26,614 nt of DNA. Origin: CAYOZL01 sp964408435 (GTDB lineage Bacteria; Bdellovibrionota_C; UBA2361; SZUA-149; CAYOZL01). The stretch's first letter is position 1. Each line of letters begins with the position of its first letter. Made by a program: the position numbers and the translations under genes. Of this stretch, positions 1 through 8,745 are shown piece by piece. The stretch covers positions 1 to 26,614 of the forward strand of contig CAYOZL010000029.1 of the NCBI GenBank assembly GCA_964408435.1, read 5' to 3'. The notes under the pieces are model-generated. The model searched no databases and was not told the DNA's origin. It saw only the letters and a program-made list of their open reading frames with translations.

Positions 1-1139
1 TCCCTGTCTTTAATCCTTTGTAGCATTGCTATGGTTTCTTTGGACTTATCTTTCTTGCTGGCTTTAAAAAAGATTTCATATATTTTATTACCTATTATTT
101 CTTCTTTTTTGTATCCAGTTATCTCACTAAAGCAAGAGTTTACATAAGTTAGAACTCCATTTTCATCCGACATTACTAGGCCTTCAGATAAACTCTCCAT
201 AATGTTTTGGTATCTTTGTTCTGTGGCTCTTAGTATTCCTTCTAATATGTCAATTCTTGCTAATGCAATTTTTCTTCGTCTTCTTCTTGCTAGAGTTAAG
301 CCAAATAGTTTTCCTGCTTGACTTAAAAAAGCCCTGCTTTCTTCAGACCAAATGCTTTTAGTCATTTTAGAATATACTATTAATGCTCCAACTAGGAATT
401 CAGAGTCTTTAATTGGAATAATAGAGAAAGAACCTACATTTAAATTATACAGTAAATTCTTAGCTTCAGTAGCATCTGGTGGTAAGCCAGAAACATTAGC
501 TACAAAAAGATTCGATTCGATTATAAATTTGTGAAGTAACCAAGGAAACTTTTCTAATTCAATTTTATCTATGTGTGTTAGGTTTCCAATTTGAGAAAAA
601 TTACTAAGTGTTTTGTTATCTTCATTGTATCTAAATATTGCGGCACCATCATTAGTTGTAAATGTAGTTATTTTTTCTAGTGCTAGATTAAAAGGTTTTT
701 CAAGCTCATAGGGGTCTGCACTTAAAAAAAGCTCTGCGATTTTTGTGATGCTCGAGTTAAGCTCATTAGTTCTTTCGTGCTTTTTTATATAGCTATTAAT
801 TGAGAGTGTTTTTTCAATGATAGTATTTAGAGAATTCAAGTCTAAGCTAGGAATCACTTTATTAGGATTTAAAAAACTAACAATTTCATCGTTTTGTTCT
901 TTAGCAATTAAAACAATAGGTGTTGAGCGAGCAGTAGAGGTCTTAAAAAGTTTATCTGGAATAGATTTACATATATTTTGATCTAAGATTGCTAAACTGT
1001 ATGTGTCTGTATTTAAACGTCCTAGTGCTTCTTCAATAGACCTATAGACCCCAAAAGATACTTTTGGATTATCTAGTTTGTTAACAAGCTCAATAGTTTT
1101 TTCATCAACGCTTGCAAGAAGTATTCTTGTTTTACTCAC
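1..1139 (-). CDS. Sensor protein with receiver-like, GAF and PAS domains (3' end cut by window)
   Basis: Minus-strand open frame from a GTG start at 1139 to the left edge, about 379 residues, C-terminus missing. Residues 1-100 or so look like a response-regulator receiver (RILLASVDEK, then YSLAILDQ with Asp53 at the phospho-acceptor position), but the acidic pocket pair is replaced by Ser/Val and the usual Lys-Pro near the end of the domain is absent, so it is probably a pseudo-receiver. Residues of about 130-275 look GAF-like (ending LFGLTLARRRRRK), followed by a helical linker and a PAS domain (QRYQNIMESLSEGLVMSDENG, NSCFSEITGYKKEEIIG). A histidine kinase or cyclase output domain is expected beyond the edge but cannot be seen. 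The start was chosen because GTG precedes the first beta strand directly and no upstream ATG is in frame. The ligand is unknown. Confidence 0.75.
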   Translation of the reverse strand, partial: MSKTRILLASVDEKTIELVNKLDNPKVSFGVYRSIEEALGRLNTDTYSLAILDQNICKSIPDKLFKTSTARSTPIVLIAKEQNDEIVSFLNPNKVIPSLDLNSLNTIIEKTLSINSYIKKHERTNELNSSITKIAELFLSADPYELEKPFNLALEKITTFTTNDGAAIFRYNEDNKTLSNFSQIGNLTHIDKIELEKFPWLLHKFIIESNLFVANVSGLPPDATEAKNLLYNLNVGSFSIIPIKDSEFLVGALIVYSKMTKSIWSEESRAFLSQAGKLFGLTLARRRRRKIALARIDILEGILRATEQRYQNIMESLSEGLVMSDENGVLTYVNSCFSEITGYKKEEIIGNKIYEIFFKASKKDKSKETIAMLQRIKDR

Positions 1140-1205
1140 AAACTAAATATAGCAAAAATGCATACTACTTACTAATTTGCTTGGTTTTATAGCTTAGCTT
1201 TGCTC

Positions 1206-2474
1206 TTAAGCCGCTTTTTTTAGATTTTGCATCTTTTCATTTGTTAGATCTAAGTGATTTACATCTAAAGGAATAATCAGATTAGTAATTTTATATAGTA
1301 AATAAGACACTATAAATACAAATGCACCAACTAGTATTACACCTCCAGCGTGTAGAAAAAATACTTCAGGGTGCCCAGATGTTAGGCCTTCTCCGTTTGC
1401 AAAAAATCCTGTTGCTAGCATTCCCATAATTCCGCCTATTCCATGACATGGAAAAACATCAAGAGTGTCATCTATGTTCGTTTTTGATCTTAAATGTACA
1501 GCTATATTTGAAACAGTGCTTGCAATCACTCCGATTAAAACACTTTCTCCAATGCTAACAAATCCTGCACATGGGGTAATTGCAACTAGACCTACTACTG
1601 CTCCAATACACGCATTTATGCCAGAAAGCTTTCTGTTCTTTGCGTAATCAAATAGTAACCAAGCAATCATTGCAGACGCAGATGCAGAGTTCGTATTCAT
1701 AAATGCTAGAGCTGCAAGTCCATTTGCTCCAAGTGAAGAGCCAGCATTAAAACCAAACCAACCAAACCAAAGCATACCAGTGCCAAGTAATACAAAAGGA
1801 ATATTAGATGGTGTTTCTTCTTTTAAAGTTCTTTTCTTAAGAATCATTGCTCCAGCTAAAGCGGCAAATCCTGCAGACATATGAACTACAGTTCCGCCAG
1901 CAAAATCAAGAACTCCTAAGACTCTTAAAAATCCTTCTGGATGCCATGTCCAGTGAGCAAGGGGAGCGTAAATAAAAATTGAGAATAAACAACAAAATAA
2001 CATAAATGCCCCGAATCTAATTCTTTCAGAAAAAGCACCAGAGATTAAAGCAGGTGTTATAATGGCAAACTTAAGTTGAAAAATTGCAAAAAGTAAAAAT
2101 GGGAAAGTAGGAGAGTATGTTTCATTTGTAGCCCCACCTACACCATTTAACATAAAGAAGGTAAAAGGATTTCCAATTACTCCATAATAGCTTTCACCAA
2201 AAGCTAAGCTAAAGCCTACAATTACCCAGATTATACTGATTGCCCCCATGCAAATGTAACTCTGCATCATAGTAGTAATTACATTTCTTCTTCCAACCAT
2301 TCCTCCGTAGAAAAATGCAAGACCTGGTGTCATTAATAAAACTAATGCACTAGCTGAGAGCATCCACGCAGTATCACCTGTGGAAACATTTGCATCTAGA
2401 CCTATAGTAAAGTCAGAAAAATATGCACAAAGAATAGATAGTAATAAGAATGAGAAGAAAGCAATTTTTTTCAT
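1206..2474 (-). CDS. amtB: Ammonium channel/transporter AmtB
   Basis: Inner-membrane ammonium channel of the Amt/Mep/Rh family, 422 residues, usual length. A hydrophobic leader (residues 4-18) precedes the core. The conserved pore residues are visible: Asp190 in LDFAGGTVVH, the twin histidines His198 and His344 (DVFPCHGIGG), Trp177 in HWTWHPEG, and Phe242 to Ser246 in GWFGFNAGS. The family signature GAFSERIRF follows the Phe132 gate region. In this family NH4+ is bound at the periplasmic mouth and deprotonated, and ammonia crosses a hydrophobic pore. No glnK (PII) gene lies next to it, although amtB and glnK are often paired, so any PII partner must be encoded elsewhere. It is transcribed from its own upstream gap (2475-2599). 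Identification is firm. Confidence 0.96.
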   Translation of the reverse strand: MKKIAFFSFLLLSILCAYFSDFTIGLDANVSTGDTAWMLSASALVLLMTPGLAFFYGGMVGRRNVITTMMQSYICMGAISIIWVIVGFSLAFGESYYGVIGNPFTFFMLNGVGGATNETYSPTFPFLLFAIFQLKFAIITPALISGAFSERIRFGAFMLFCCLFSIFIYAPLAHWTWHPEGFLRVLGVLDFAGGTVVHMSAGFAALAGAMILKKRTLKEETPSNIPFVLLGTGMLWFGWFGFNAGSSLGANGLAALAFMNTNSASASAMIAWLLFDYAKNRKLSGINACIGAVVGLVAITPCAGFVSIGESVLIGVIASTVSNIAVHLRSKTNIDDTLDVFPCHGIGGIMGMLATGFFANGEGLTSGHPEVFFLHAGGVILVGAFVFIVSYLLYKITNLIIPLDVNHLDLTNEKMQNLKKAA

Positions 2475-2599
2475 ATAAGCCTTAAGAATTGTTATATGAA
2501 CTAATGTTATATATCACAAATAAGGAAAGAGTTAAATCAAATATATTATTTTTTATTGCCTATGATGTAATTTTAATCTTTTTGATAAAAATCTAACAT

Positions 2600-3487
2600 T
2601 TACGCGGAGTTTGATTCCTTGTTTTTTAAGAAAATAAAAACAGCAATTCCACTAAGAACAAGAATGTAGCTAGTAATTAGTCTTTGAGTAATTTCTTCAT
2701 TTAGGAATAAGGTTCCAAGTATAGAAACTATGACAGGGGAGCTTAGCTGAATAATTGCAGCAGTGGAGTATGTTAGTGATGGTAGAACGTAATACCAAGT
2801 AATATAGCCTAATCCAGAAGTAATAGAGCCTGAGGCAATAGCTAAAGTCAGACCTTTTAAATCTAGTGACACTGAATTTAGTAAAAATAAATAAAAGAAT
2901 ATTGAAATTACAGTTGCTACTGTAAAGTTGTTAGTAGTTTTAATAAAAGAGTTTTTTTCTCTAGCTCCTACTATTGAGTAACAGCCCCAAGATATTCCAG
3001 ATATAATCATAATTAAAGAAGCAAAGAGTGCTGGCTTTTCAGAAAAAGTGCTAGGTAGGAATAGTATTAAAATACCGATCCATGAGACTGCGTAAGCTAT
3101 GCTTTGTGTAAAGTTTAGCTTGTCTCCATTTTTTATTCCAAAAGAAATCATAGTAGCTTGTACTGAAGCAAATAGTAGTAATGCCCCAATACTTGAAGTT
3201 AGTTTTACATAAGCAATTGAGAACATGGAGGCATAGAGAAATAAATAAAATCCAGATAGTGCATTGTTTTTAATGTAATTTTTTATAGATATATCTTTAA
3301 TGTTTGATTTTTTATCTTTTAAAATTAGAATTAACCAAAGTGTTAAAGCTCCTGAGCCTAATCTAAATAAAGTAAAAGTATTAGGGTCTAGTTTTGTATT
3401 TAGTAAAGCTGCTTTACAGAGAATAGAGTTTAAGGCAAAGCAAAGTATGCTAAAAAAAGTAAGTGAAAATAGTTTAAATTTATTCAA
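2600..3487 (-). CDS. EamA/DMT-family transporter
   Basis: A 295-residue, very hydrophobic protein with about ten predicted membrane helices in two repeats, typical of the drug/metabolite transporter superfamily (two EamA domains). The first repeat starts with FSILCFALNSILCKAAL and FTLFRLGSGALTLWL; the second carries ISGISWGCYSIVGAREK and, near the end, SSPVIVSILGTLFLNEEIT, a characteristic EamA closing segment. Its start overlaps the end of the ABC ATPase gene by 8 bp, so it is probably co-translated with the exporter genes upstream. The substrate cannot be told from sequence; EamA members export amino acids, metabolites or drugs. Position in the cluster suggests a role linked to the exporter, but that is inference. 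Confidence 0.88.
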   Translation of the reverse strand: MNKFKLFSLTFFSILCFALNSILCKAALLNTKLDPNTFTLFRLGSGALTLWLILILKDKKSNIKDISIKNYIKNNALSGFYLFLYASMFSIAYVKLTSSIGALLLFASVQATMISFGIKNGDKLNFTQSIAYAVSWIGILILFLPSTFSEKPALFASLIMIISGISWGCYSIVGAREKNSFIKTTNNFTVATVISIFFYLFLLNSVSLDLKGLTLAIASGSITSGLGYITWYYVLPSLTYSTAAIIQLSSPVIVSILGTLFLNEEITQRLITSYILVLSGIAVFIFLKNKESNSA

Positions 3488-4154
3488 TTATCTTACCATC
3501 AACAATTAGAATGTTTCTATCGCAACTACTAGCTAGTTCTTTATCATGGGTGACTATTACTACAGCAGTATTATTTAACTCTCTAAGAATAGACATTACG
3601 TTCTCACTAGATTTAGTATCTAGATTACCCGTCGGCTCATCTGCAAGAATAAGTTTTGGTTTGTTTGCTAAAGCTCTAGCTATAGCAACTCTTTGACTTT
3701 GCCCTCCGGAGAGTTGTTTTGGTTTCTTTTCTAACTCATCTTCCAGACCAAGTTCTGCGAGAAGATTTTGAGCTCTTAATTTAATTTCTTTTAAGCTTAA
3801 TCTATTTAGCCTTTTCATAGGTAGCATTACATTCTCTAATGCGTTTAGCTCAGGTATTAAAAAATGAAATTGAAATACAAATCCAAGGTTTTCTAATCTA
3901 AAATCTGCAAGTTCATTATCATTTAATTCAGAGGTATTCGTTCCATTTATAGTAATTGTTCCAGAGTTTGCTGTGTCTAATAGACCAAGTAGATATAAAA
4001 GAGAGGATTTCCCAGATCCTGAAGGGCCAGTAATTGAAACTATTTCACCTTGTTTAATCTCGAGACTAGAGTTCTTAACAAGTGTTACAGGGATTTCACC
4101 TTGGAGAGTTTTAGTTAAATTATTTGCTAATAGTATTGAGGAGTTGTTAGTCAT
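3480..4154 (-). CDS. ABC transporter ATP-binding protein, LolD/MacB/DevA type
   Basis: Cytoplasmic ATPase subunit, 224 residues, the usual length for the LolD/DevA group. Walker A GPSGSGKSS is at 43-51, the Q-loop Gln95 sits in FVFQFHFLIPELNALENV (LolD/MacB-like wording), the signature LSGGQ is at 148-152, Walker B LILADEP at 168-174 with Glu173, and the H-loop His203. It lies 17 bp after the FtsX-like permease gene and two genes after a membrane fusion protein, so the three probably form one tripartite exporter. The combination with a membrane fusion protein argues against a plain LolCDE lipoprotein release system, which has none. Substrate unknown. Confidence 0.93.
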   Translation of the reverse strand: MTNNSSILLANNLTKTLQGEIPVTLVKNSSLEIKQGEIVSITGPSGSGKSSLLYLLGLLDTANSGTITINGTNTSELNDNELADFRLENLGFVFQFHFLIPELNALENVMLPMKRLNRLSLKEIKLRAQNLLAELGLEDELEKKPKQLSGGQSQRVAIARALANKPKLILADEPTGNLDTKSSENVMSILRELNNTAVVIVTHDKELASSCDRNILIVDGKIIE

Positions 4155-4171
4155 TTTTTAGAATACACTTT

Positions 4172-5437
4172 TTAGAATGCCCCACCTCTTAAAATATCAA
4201 CAGGCTTAACTTTTGCTGCTTTATTAGATGGAATATAAGCAGCAAGAATTGAAGAAATTAGTGCAAAGCCAGCAGCTAGTAGGAATTGTTCAATTGACCA
4301 ATCTGTTGGCATGTTTATTACTTGAGTGCTTCCAGGTGGTTTAAATGTAATTAGACTTAAGATGTACATAAATACTGCTCCAAGCGGTAAGCCTAATAAA
4401 CAGCCCAGTATTCCTAAAAAAAGTCCTTGAAGAATAAATATTGTTTTAATGTCTTTAGGATAGAAGCCAATTGATTTTAATATTGCAATATCTCTTTGTT
4501 TTTCCATTACAATAGTTGAAATAACATTATAAATTCCAAATGCAGCCACAATTAGAACGGCACTAACAACTGTATACATAATCACATTTCTAATGGCTAA
4601 AGTGTTAATTATATCTTCAGAATTTTCTTGCCACGAAACTGCTTTGTAAGAAATCTCTTTTTCTATATTTGTAGCTAAAATTCTTGCATCATAAGGATCT
4701 TTGATTTTTGTAATGATAGTATTGGCCTTGTTTGCTTTTCGAAGCAGTGATTGGGCTCTTTTTATATTTATGTATATATGCCCTTTATCGTAGCTAGACC
4801 TGCCAGTTTTAAAAAAGCCAACTATCTTAAAAGTTTTACTTCCTCCATTCGCAGTGCTTAGTTTTAAGCTATTACCTTTTTTAGTTGAAAGTACTCTTGC
4901 TAGCTCTTTACCAATAATAATTCCATCTGAATTGACTTCAAGGTCTTCTATTCTTCCATCAGTCATATAGTTGCCAATTGTACTAACAGAATTTATTTCC
5001 CTAGGAATCATTCCGTTAATAGTAACTGCTTCGTCTTTGCCAGCGTAATTAACTAAGCCCTGACCAATAAGCACAGGAGATGCTGCTAGGTTTTTATATT
5101 TATTTTTTAAAAAATTAAGAATTTTTTTATAATTTCTAATTCCCCTTACTTCTTCTTTCGGTTTAAGATTGTTGAGTTTAATTAATGCGTTCTTATTATA
5201 ATTTTTTTCAACTGGTTGAACTCTTGCGTCTCTAAATTCATCTGAAATTGTAATATGAGGGGAGTTATCAACTAGTCTTTTTAAAAAGTCTTTTTCAGAA
5301 CCTTGCATTAAAGAAGAAATAGCTAGAAAAAAAGCTGTGCCAAGAATAATACCTAGAATTGAAACTAAGCTTTGTCTTTTACGTTCTAGTAATTGCTTAG
5401 AAGCTATTTCTAATAGTAACTTTTTGTCCTTCTTCAA
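4172..5437 (-). CDS. ABC transporter permease, FtsX/LolE/DevC type
   Basis: 421-residue permease with the MacB/FtsX topology: one N-terminal helix (about 23-43), a large periplasmic domain (about 45-285, including NGMIPREINSV and IIIGKELARVL), then three helices (about 286-311, 334-360, 382-402). The coupling segment MEKQRDIAILKSIGFYPKDI after the second helix and the C-terminal AAKVKPVDILRGG are typical. The start is TTG; it is preferred because a GGAGG lies 9 nt upstream, the first helix needs this N-terminus, and the next Met is residue 44, inside that helix. The gene overlaps the end of the membrane fusion protein gene by 41 bp, a sign of tight coupling. Likely works as a dimer with the ATPase at 3480. 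Confidence 0.9.
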   Translation of the reverse strand: MKKDKKLLLEIASKQLLERKRQSLVSILGIILGTAFFLAISSLMQGSEKDFLKRLVDNSPHITISDEFRDARVQPVEKNYNKNALIKLNNLKPKEEVRGIRNYKKILNFLKNKYKNLAASPVLIGQGLVNYAGKDEAVTINGMIPREINSVSTIGNYMTDGRIEDLEVNSDGIIIGKELARVLSTKKGNSLKLSTANGGSKTFKIVGFFKTGRSSYDKGHIYINIKRAQSLLRKANKANTIITKIKDPYDARILATNIEKEISYKAVSWQENSEDIINTLAIRNVIMYTVVSAVLIVAAFGIYNVISTIVMEKQRDIAILKSIGFYPKDIKTIFILQGLFLGILGCLLGLPLGAVFMYILSLITFKPPGSTQVINMPTDWSIEQFLLAAGFALISSILAAYIPSNKAAKVKPVDILRGGAF

Positions 5438-6407
5438 ACTCCTTTGCCTCCTGATTCTCTGCGCCTGAAACTATTAAATCATCTTTATCTAAGCCTGATA
5501 AAACTTGCGCTCTTTCAATGTTTTTTATTCCAATTTTAATATTTCTTTTCTCTAGTTTCTTATTCTTTACTATCCAAACAGAGCTTGACTCAGAGTTATC
5601 AGAAATTAAATTTGTAGGTATAAGTAATGAGTCTTTTTCTTCACTTATAATTATATTGTTCTCTGTGGTCATTCCTATTTTTAAAGGAGTGTTCTTTTTA
5701 ATAGCTATTCTTACTCTATAGCTTCTTGTCTCAGGATTTCCTTTTGGAGTTATGCTTTTTAGATTCCCCTCAAATATTTTATTCTCAAAAGCATCACTAC
5801 TAATTAACACTTTTTGAGAAGTTTTTACCTTAGAGATATCTTCTTCATCTACTTCAGCAGTAATTCTTAATTCCTCACCTTCTGTTACCCATAGAATAGC
5901 CTCATTGGCAGAAATTGTTTGACCAATTTGTCCATCTAACTGAATTATTCTTCCAGAAGACTTTGCCTTAATTGTAAGCTCATCAAGCATGGATTTAGCT
6001 TTCAAAGTTGCAGCTTTTGCAGAGTAGTAATCTGATTTTGCTTTTTCAAATTTATTTTTAGACGTTGAATTAATTAATTTTTTTTGTCTGCTAAATTCCT
6101 TTAGTGCGAATTGTTCTTGAGATAAAAATTGCTCGTAATTCCTTAATGTCTGCTCATCTATTAGACTAACTAGTAAGTCATCTTTTTTTATTACTTGGCC
6201 TTCTTTTACATGGAATTCTTTAATACTTGCTGTAACTCTTGAAAAAAGCGGATACATCTTAACTGCTTCTACTGTGCCAGATGCATAAACGGCCTCTACA
6301 GCAGTGTTAACTTCAGGCTTAACTACTTCTACTGATCTTCTTTTGTAAGACAGGAAATAGAAAGCTACCAAAGCTAGTAGTATAATAATTATGTATGTTT
6401 TTTTCAT
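5397..6407 (-). CDS. HlyD/DevB-type periplasmic membrane fusion protein
   Basis: 336 residues with an N-terminal membrane anchor (about 4-20), a first beta-barrel strand and lipoyl half (SRVTASIKEFHVKEGQVIKK, about 56-75), a short alpha-helical hairpin (about 85-142), the second lipoyl half (IKAKSSGRIIQLDGQIGQTI, 146-165) and a beta-barrel/membrane-proximal region (GMTTENNIII, LLIPTNLI). This is the RND/HlyD adaptor architecture and is shortest in the hairpin, as in MacA/DevB-like adaptors. It would bridge the permease at 4172 to an outer-membrane channel such as TolC, which is not in the window. First gene of the exporter operon; the 161-bp gap to the divergent gene at 6569 should hold its promoter. 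Confidence 0.9.
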   Translation of the reverse strand: MKKTYIIIILLALVAFYFLSYKRRSVEVVKPEVNTAVEAVYASGTVEAVKMYPLFSRVTASIKEFHVKEGQVIKKDDLLVSLIDEQTLRNYEQFLSQEQFALKEFSRQKKLINSTSKNKFEKAKSDYYSAKAATLKAKSMLDELTIKAKSSGRIIQLDGQIGQTISANEAILWVTEGEELRITAEVDEEDISKVKTSQKVLISSDAFENKIFEGNLKSITPKGNPETRSYRVRIAIKKNTPLKIGMTTENNIIISEEKDSLLIPTNLISDNSESSSVWIVKNKKLEKRNIKIGIKNIERAQVLSGLDKDDLIVSGAENQEAKEFEEGQKVTIRNSF

Positions 6408-6568
6408 TATAATGTTCAGTAATGTATTAAGTGCCTTTCTAGCTATTTTTATAGCTTTTGACGTTCTTTGGAAAGAAACTTACATAAATCATTTGTCTTT
6501 AAGAGCGAGTTTTTCGACAAGCATTTAATGTGTTATTTTATTCCTATGAATCTAAGTAAAAAAGCCTT

Positions 6569-7693
6569 ATGAGTGATATCTTAATAAAATGTAACTCCTG
6601 TGGTAGTGAAATTAAATTAAGCGAGTCAATAGCCTCAGATCTAGTGGAGAAAAGACTTAGTGAGGAAAAAGATAAGATTTCTAAATTTGAGAGAAATAGA
6701 GCCGTTAAGGAAGTCTCAAAAGACCTAGAGAGTAAAGCTCAGGAATTAAAAGAAGCTAGAAAAGAGTTAGAGGATAATAATAAGAAACTAACAGAAGCTC
6801 AGAAAACACAAGTTCTAGCCCTTAAGAAGCAAAGAGAATTAGAGCAAAAGGAAAGAGAGCTAGATTTAACACTAGAGAAGAAATTAAATCTCTCTTTAAA
6901 AGAACATAAGGAAAAGACTTCAAAAGAATTACAAGAACAATATACATTAAAGCTAGCAGAAAAAGATGAAGCTATTTCATCAATAAAGAAAAAATTAGAA
7001 GAAGCTAATAGAAAAGCAGAGCAGGGTTCTCAACAAATGCAAGGCGAAGTGCTTGAGTTAGAACTAGAGAATTTACTTAAACAAAAATTTCCTATTGATA
7101 ATATTGAAGCTGTTGCAAAAGGGCATAAGGGAGGGGACTTAATCCAGACAGTGTATGGTCCTCAATCTCAAGCATGTGGAAAAATCTTATGGGAGTCTAA
7201 GAGAACTAAGAATTGGAGTGATTCTTGGATAGCAAAGTTAAAAGATGATCAAAGAGCTTCTAAGATTGAAATTGCTATTATAGTATCTACTGCTTTGCCA
7301 AAAACGGTAGAGTCTTTTGATTATGTAAATGGTGTTTGGGTAACTCATCCAAGAACTGCATTGCCACTAGCGATTTCATTACGAGCTGGTTTGATAGAGC
7401 TTGCTTCTTTTAAACAGGCAAATCTTGGTCAGGAATCTAAGCTAGAGCTCGTGTATCAATATTTAACTGGCCCTCGCTTTCGCCAAAGAGTTGAAGCTAT
7501 TGTTGAAGCGTTCTCGAATATGAAATCTGATTTAGATAAAGAAAAAAGATCAATAAATGCTATATGGCAAAAAAGAGAAGCTCAAATTGAAAGGGTAATG
7601 CTTTCTACGGTTGGAATGTATGGAGATTTGCAGGCAATAGCTGGTAAGTCTTTGCAGGAAATAGAAGGTTTAGAAATAGATAAGATAGAATGA
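6569..7693 (+). CDS. DUF2130 family coiled-coil protein, possible nuclease fold
   Basis: 374 residues. The N-terminus carries a CxxC pair (Cys8, Cys11 in CNSCGSEI), followed by a long charged coiled coil (about 25-155, many E/K/L heptads), then a globular C-terminal domain from about 156 that matches my recollection of DUF2130 (EVLELELENLLKQKFP, GHKGGDLIQTV, ILWESKRTKNWSDSWIAKL). Asp190 followed by Glu209-x-Lys211 has the spacing of a PD-(D/E)XK nuclease core; this reading is inference, as the family has no agreed function. The stop overlaps the start of the pseudouridine synthase gene by 4 bp (ATGA), so the two are translationally coupled. The sparse C-terminal helices (HINAIWQKRE-like region near 330) may mediate oligomerisation. 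Confidence 0.82.
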   Translation: MSDILIKCNSCGSEIKLSESIASDLVEKRLSEEKDKISKFERNRAVKEVSKDLESKAQELKEARKELEDNNKKLTEAQKTQVLALKKQRELEQKERELDLTLEKKLNLSLKEHKEKTSKELQEQYTLKLAEKDEAISSIKKKLEEANRKAEQGSQQMQGEVLELELENLLKQKFPIDNIEAVAKGHKGGDLIQTVYGPQSQACGKILWESKRTKNWSDSWIAKLKDDQRASKIEIAIIVSTALPKTVESFDYVNGVWVTHPRTALPLAISLRAGLIELASFKQANLGQESKLELVYQYLTGPRFRQRVEAIVEAFSNMKSDLDKEKRSINAIWQKREAQIERVMLSTVGMYGDLQAIAGKSLQEIEGLEIDKIE

Positions 7694-8745
7694 GCGATAG
7701 CAACAATTCCTTAACAGAGACTTCTTTAACTGAAGGCTCTGAATCTGAAAATCCTAGTTTTGAAATATTGGAAGAGTTCAGTGGTCAAAGACTAGATCTG
7801 TGCTTATCTAAGTTGGCAGATAAAAGTAGATCTAAAATTTCAAATTGGATTTCCTCTGGTTATGTAAGTGTAAATGGGAAGTTAATACTAAAGCCTGCTT
7901 ATAAACTTGAAAAAGATGATCTTGTTAATTTAATAGCCCCAAAGCCTCAAAACGCAGAGATAGTTCCTGATAGTTCAATCAAATTAGATATTGTACATGA
8001 AGATGAAAATCTTTTAGTAATTAATAAACAAGCTGGTTTAGTTGTGCACCCTGCGGCAGGTAATTGGGATGGCACCTTAGTAAATGGTTTGGCTGCGTAT
8101 TTAGGAAAAAAGCTTTTAAATTCGAGTATTAGACCAGGAATAGTTCATAGGCTTGATAAGGATACTTCTGGTTTAATGGTAATTGCAAAGACTGAATTAG
8201 CTTTAAATAGTTTATCTGAACAGTTTTTACCTCCTAGAGAAATATATAGAGAGTATCTTGCGGTTTGCTCGAGTTATCTTCCGAGTGAGAAAGGGGTAAT
8301 AGATCAGCCTATTGCAAGAGATGCTAAAGATAGGAAGAAAATGTCTGTATCATCAATTTATGATTCTCAAAAACCTAGAGGAAATTCAAAAAAGGCAGTG
8401 ACTAACTGGGAAGTTGTTGAAAATTATGAATCAAAAACAAGTTTAGTAAAACTAAGATTAGAAACTGGAAGAACTCATCAAATCAGAGTGCATTTAGAAT
8501 CTGTTAGGGCCGCGATTATAGGAGACCAGAAATATGGTCCTAAAATCAATTCATTAGATAAAAATATTAGAAAAGTATGTAGCGACTTTCCTAGGCAAGC
8601 TCTTCATGCTTGTAAGCTTTCTTTTATAGACCCTGCCTCAATGATAAAGAGTAAGGAAGGAAAGAGTAAAAAAAGACTTACTTTTCAATCAGACTTGCCT
8701 GAAGATATTCTTAATTTAACAAAAAAACTAGAAAGAATTAATTAG
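7690..8745 (+). CDS. RluD-family rRNA pseudouridine synthase
   Basis: 351 residues. An N-terminal S4 RNA-binding domain (about 32-80, GQRLDLCLSKLADKSRSKIS, VSVNGKLILKPAYKL) is followed by the RluA/RluD catalytic domain with INKQAGLVVHPAAG and the active-site block HRLDKDTSGLMVIAKT, in which Asp156 is the catalytic nucleophile. ETGRTHQIRVHLES (near 258-271) and the GDQKYG stretch are also family hallmarks. RluD in E. coli makes the helix-69 pseudouridines of 23S rRNA; the S4 domain and length fit that group, but RluC-like specificity cannot be excluded, so no symbol is given. A 25-residue Ser/Thr/Glu-rich N-terminus precedes the S4 domain. Starts within the stop of the upstream gene; its end overlaps the convergent gene by 8 bp. 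Confidence 0.93.
   Translation: MSDSNNSLTETSLTEGSESENPSFEILEEFSGQRLDLCLSKLADKSRSKISNWISSGYVSVNGKLILKPAYKLEKDDLVNLIAPKPQNAEIVPDSSIKLDIVHEDENLLVINKQAGLVVHPAAGNWDGTLVNGLAAYLGKKLLNSSIRPGIVHRLDKDTSGLMVIAKTELALNSLSEQFLPPREIYREYLAVCSSYLPSEKGVIDQPIARDAKDRKKMSVSSIYDSQKPRGNSKKAVTNWEVVENYESKTSLVKLRLETGRTHQIRVHLESVRAAIIGDQKYGPKINSLDKNIRKVCSDFPRQALHACKLSFIDPASMIKSKEGKSKKRLTFQSDLPEDILNLTKKLERIN

Noticed and set aside
3480..5437. A LolCDE lipoprotein release system
   Set aside because: ATPase and permease look Lol-like, but the coupled membrane fusion protein and single permease gene fit a DevBCA/MacAB-like exporter better.
6441..6456. Hairpin AGCTAT-TTTT-ATAGCT in the 6408-6568 gap
   Set aside because: Six AU-rich pairs make a weak stem; it sits in the divergent gap between two starts, where no terminator is needed.
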